This document shows positions 62,549 through 64,000 of a stretch of DNA of 64,000 bases, piece after piece. Under the pieces are notes generated by a model. That model was given only the letters and a program-made list of their open reading frames with translations, was not told the DNA's origin and did not search any database. This DNA comes from an uncultured Clostridiaceae bacterium (GTDB lineage Bacteria; Bacillota; Clostridia; TANB77; CAG-508): positions 186,001-250,000 of the forward strand of contig CAMPYH010000001.1 in NCBI GenBank assembly GCA_946998225.1, written 5' to 3'. The number at the start of each line of letters is the position of its first letter. Within the stretch, counting starts at the first letter, position 1. Position numbers and translations under genes: made by a program.

Positions 62549-63808
62549 ATGAGTGTTATTGAAAAAAAAGAAAGTAAAATACAAGAATTACTTTTATATA
62601 TAAAAGGTGTAATACAATTTTTAATTGTATTTATATTAATATTCTTTATTGTAAGTATAATTTTATTTGGCCCTAAAAAGACTTTTGAAAAATTAGGTGA
62701 AGCTAGAAATGGAATATTTCAAAAAGTGAATACAGAAGTTCCAGAAGATACAAACACAATTATCACAGAAAAAGTGGATAAAGATAATATAAAAAAGGCG
62801 CAAAAACAAAAAGAACCTAAAATAATAAATATTGAAATACCATATGATGAACAAAAAGAACCAGAATTTAATGAGAAAAAATTTGATGAAGCAACTAAAA
62901 TGTATTCAGAAAATGGAGATCATAGTTTAAGCAATACTTGGTATTTTAATCAATTAGATGAATATGGAAAAAAGATTTATTTAAAACTAAAAAATGAAAG
63001 TGGATACTTTTTAGAAGGTCAACATGTTTTTGATTTTGGATATGCATTTAATGATCTGCTTAATACAGATAATGGAACACAGGTTTTAGAAGAAGCATTT
63101 CAAAAATCTGTTAATGCTCTTATGTTTGATTTCCCACAGCTATTTTTTGTAAATGTAAGAAATATTAGTATACAAATACAAAAGACAACATACTTTACAA
63201 ATAAAAATGTATATTCAGTAGTTATATCTAATAGTACTAATAGAACATTTTATATAGATGAACTAGATACAAAACAAAAAGTACAAGAAGCAAGAGAAGC
63301 ATTAGATAAAATTAGATATAATGTTATGGAAAGAATACAAAATCCAAAAGATGTATATGCAGTTTTAAAAATAGCACATGATTATGTTGTAGATACTGTA
63401 GATTATGACAGAAGCCTTTATGAACCAAATATATATAATTTATATGGAGCATTAGTAAACAAAAAAGCTGTTTGTGAAGGATATGCTAAATCATATAAAT
63501 ATTTATTAGACTATTATGGAGTACCTAATATAATTGTTGCAGGTAAAGGTAAAAATGATAGAGGCGAGATTGAAAGACATGCTTGGAACTATGTAAATAT
63601 AAATGGATCTTGGTATGGAGTTGATCCAACATGGGATGATCCTATAACAACTGGAGAAATGAGTTTAGGTAATAGATATAAATATAGATATTTCTTAAAG
63701 GGTGAAGAAAGTTTCGGTATATCACATATTCCAGATGGAGAAATTGTAGAAAACTATACATTTGATTATCCAGCTCTTTCACCTTCTGATTATAAATATG
63801 GAAATTAG
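62549..63808 (+). CDS. Membrane-anchored transglutaminase-like protein
   Basis: A 419-aa protein with an N-terminal transmembrane helix (residues 18-40), an extracytoplasmic linker, and a C-terminal transglutaminase-like core. The triad is visible: Cys309 in KKAVCEGYAKSYKYLL, His344 in ERHAWNYVNING and Asp359 in WYGVDPTWDDP. Such bacterial proteins are cysteine protease-like enzymes or wall-related factors; substrates are unknown. A strong terminator follows. Confidence 0.88.
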   Translation: MSVIEKKESKIQELLLYIKGVIQFLIVFILIFFIVSIILFGPKKTFEKLGEARNGIFQKVNTEVPEDTNTIITEKVDKDNIKKAQKQKEPKIINIEIPYDEQKEPEFNEKKFDEATKMYSENGDHSLSNTWYFNQLDEYGKKIYLKLKNESGYFLEGQHVFDFGYAFNDLLNTDNGTQVLEEAFQKSVNALMFDFPQLFFVNVRNISIQIQKTTYFTNKNVYSVVISNSTNRTFYIDELDTKQKVQEAREALDKIRYNVMERIQNPKDVYAVLKIAHDYVVDTVDYDRSLYEPNIYNLYGALVNKKAVCEGYAKSYKYLLDYYGVPNIIVAGKGKNDRGEIERHAWNYVNINGSWYGVDPTWDDPITTGEMSLGNRYKYRYFLKGEESFGISHIPDGEIVENYTFDYPALSPSDYKYGN

Positions 63809-63823
63809 AAAAAGCTAAAAAAT

Positions 63824-63850
63824 AAAGAAGCTACCAGCTTCTTTTTTTTT
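63824..63850 (+). terminator. Intrinsic terminator after the transglutaminase-like gene
   Basis: Perfect stem AAAGAAGCT/AGCTTCTTT with loop ACC, then TTTTTT. Confidence 0.9.
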
Positions 63851-63857
63851 GAATATA

Positions 63858-63866
63858 TGATATAAT
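63858..63866 (+). promoter_or_regulatory. Extended -10 promoter element before addB
   Basis: TGaTATAAT, identical to the element at 39324-39332, 17 bp before the ATG of addB and only 7 bp after the terminator T-tract. No -35 is seen. Confidence 0.55.
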
Positions 63867-63883
63867 TTTTTAATGGAGAGTGT

Positions 63884-64000
63884 ATGGAAATAATTGTAGG
63901 AAGAAAGAAAACTGGTAAAACAAGCTATATTTTAAACAAGATGAAAAACATTAGAAAAGACAATCCACAAAGTAAAATATATATGTTAGTACCAGAACAA
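63884..64000 (+). CDS. addB: ATP-dependent helicase/deoxyribonuclease subunit B, N-terminus (3' end outside window)
   Basis: The first 39 codons read MEIIVGRKKTGKTSYILNKM and end in IYMLVPEQ. The N-terminal P-loop-like GRKKTGKTSY followed within ~25 residues by LVPEQ is the characteristic start of AddB/RexB, partner of AddA in RecBCD-like double-strand break repair. GGAG precedes the ATG. Only the start is visible, so the rest of the domain structure is not seen. Confidence 0.85.
   Translation, partial: MEIIVGRKKTGKTSYILNKMKNIRKDNPQSKIYMLVPEQ

Overview
The window is very AT-rich. Its genes are packed almost entirely on the + strand and include low-GC Gram-positive marker families: RNase Y, IreB, long-form HPF, RbgA, Mini-III, SpoIIIE/FtsK, AddB, a GH73 autolysin with SH3b domains, and a cell-wall-sorted surface protease. 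This points to a Bacillota organism, most likely Clostridia or a related anaerobe. The species cannot be named from sequence alone. Among 56 genes whose stop codon I read, 37 end in TAA, 19 in TAG and none in TGA.

Layout. 1-5.2 kb is the right part of a mobile or accessory region: the 3' end of a VirD4/TraG conjugation coupling protein, a YhaO/SbcD-like nuclease with a membrane-anchored YhaN/SbcC-like ATPase, small acidic and DNA-binding-type ORFs, then tRNA-Cys and tRNA-Gly. 5.5-10.1 kb is housekeeping (ruvA, cyclophilin, rarA, murD). 10.2-13.8 kb is a 1204-aa surface protein with a papain-like domain and InlB-type repeats. 13.9-16.9 kb is a decayed accessory zone between and around tRNA-Arg and the tRNA-Lys-Glu-Thr operon. 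It holds small ORFs, frameshifted remnants, two small-RNA candidates and a 23-bp direct repeat that looks like an attachment-site pair at tRNA-Arg.

17-26.4 kb carries rny, a DUF1294 protein, thioredoxin reductase, and then an unusual co-oriented module. That module consists of a small KIP-type protein, a membrane protein, a TadZ/CpaE-like protein with a broken P-loop, and a GAF plus degenerate GGDEF protein. It leads into ireB, yqgF and DUF1292. 26.6-37.4 kb is ribosome and RNA maintenance (rbgA, mrnC, hpf, rsmD, rsmE) with HAD, nucleotidase and Nudix enzymes, two unknown membrane coiled-coil proteins, and an FtsK with two tandem gamma-like winged helices. 37.5-47.7 kb has unknown coiled-coil proteins, a beta-CASP RNase with a long charged tail, a GH15 hydrolase and radA.

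48-49.5 kb is a small foreign insertion: an Mrr-type restriction enzyme beside a decayed HTH gene. 49.5-52.1 kb is the autolysin. 52.3-57.5 kb has a zinc-ribbon ORF, tyrS, ftsY and a UPF0182 membrane protein. 57.7-59.5 kb has two coiled-coil ORFs. 59.6-64 kb has rnc, an Elp3-like radical SAM enzyme, ogg, a transglutaminase-like protein and the start of addB.

The tRNA operons read leftward from near-consensus sigma-A promoters (TTGACA, 17-bp spacer, TATAAT-like), against the general direction of transcription. Accessory DNA accumulates on the 3' side of each tRNA cluster, where related tandem or inverted motifs built on TTGGTC recur.
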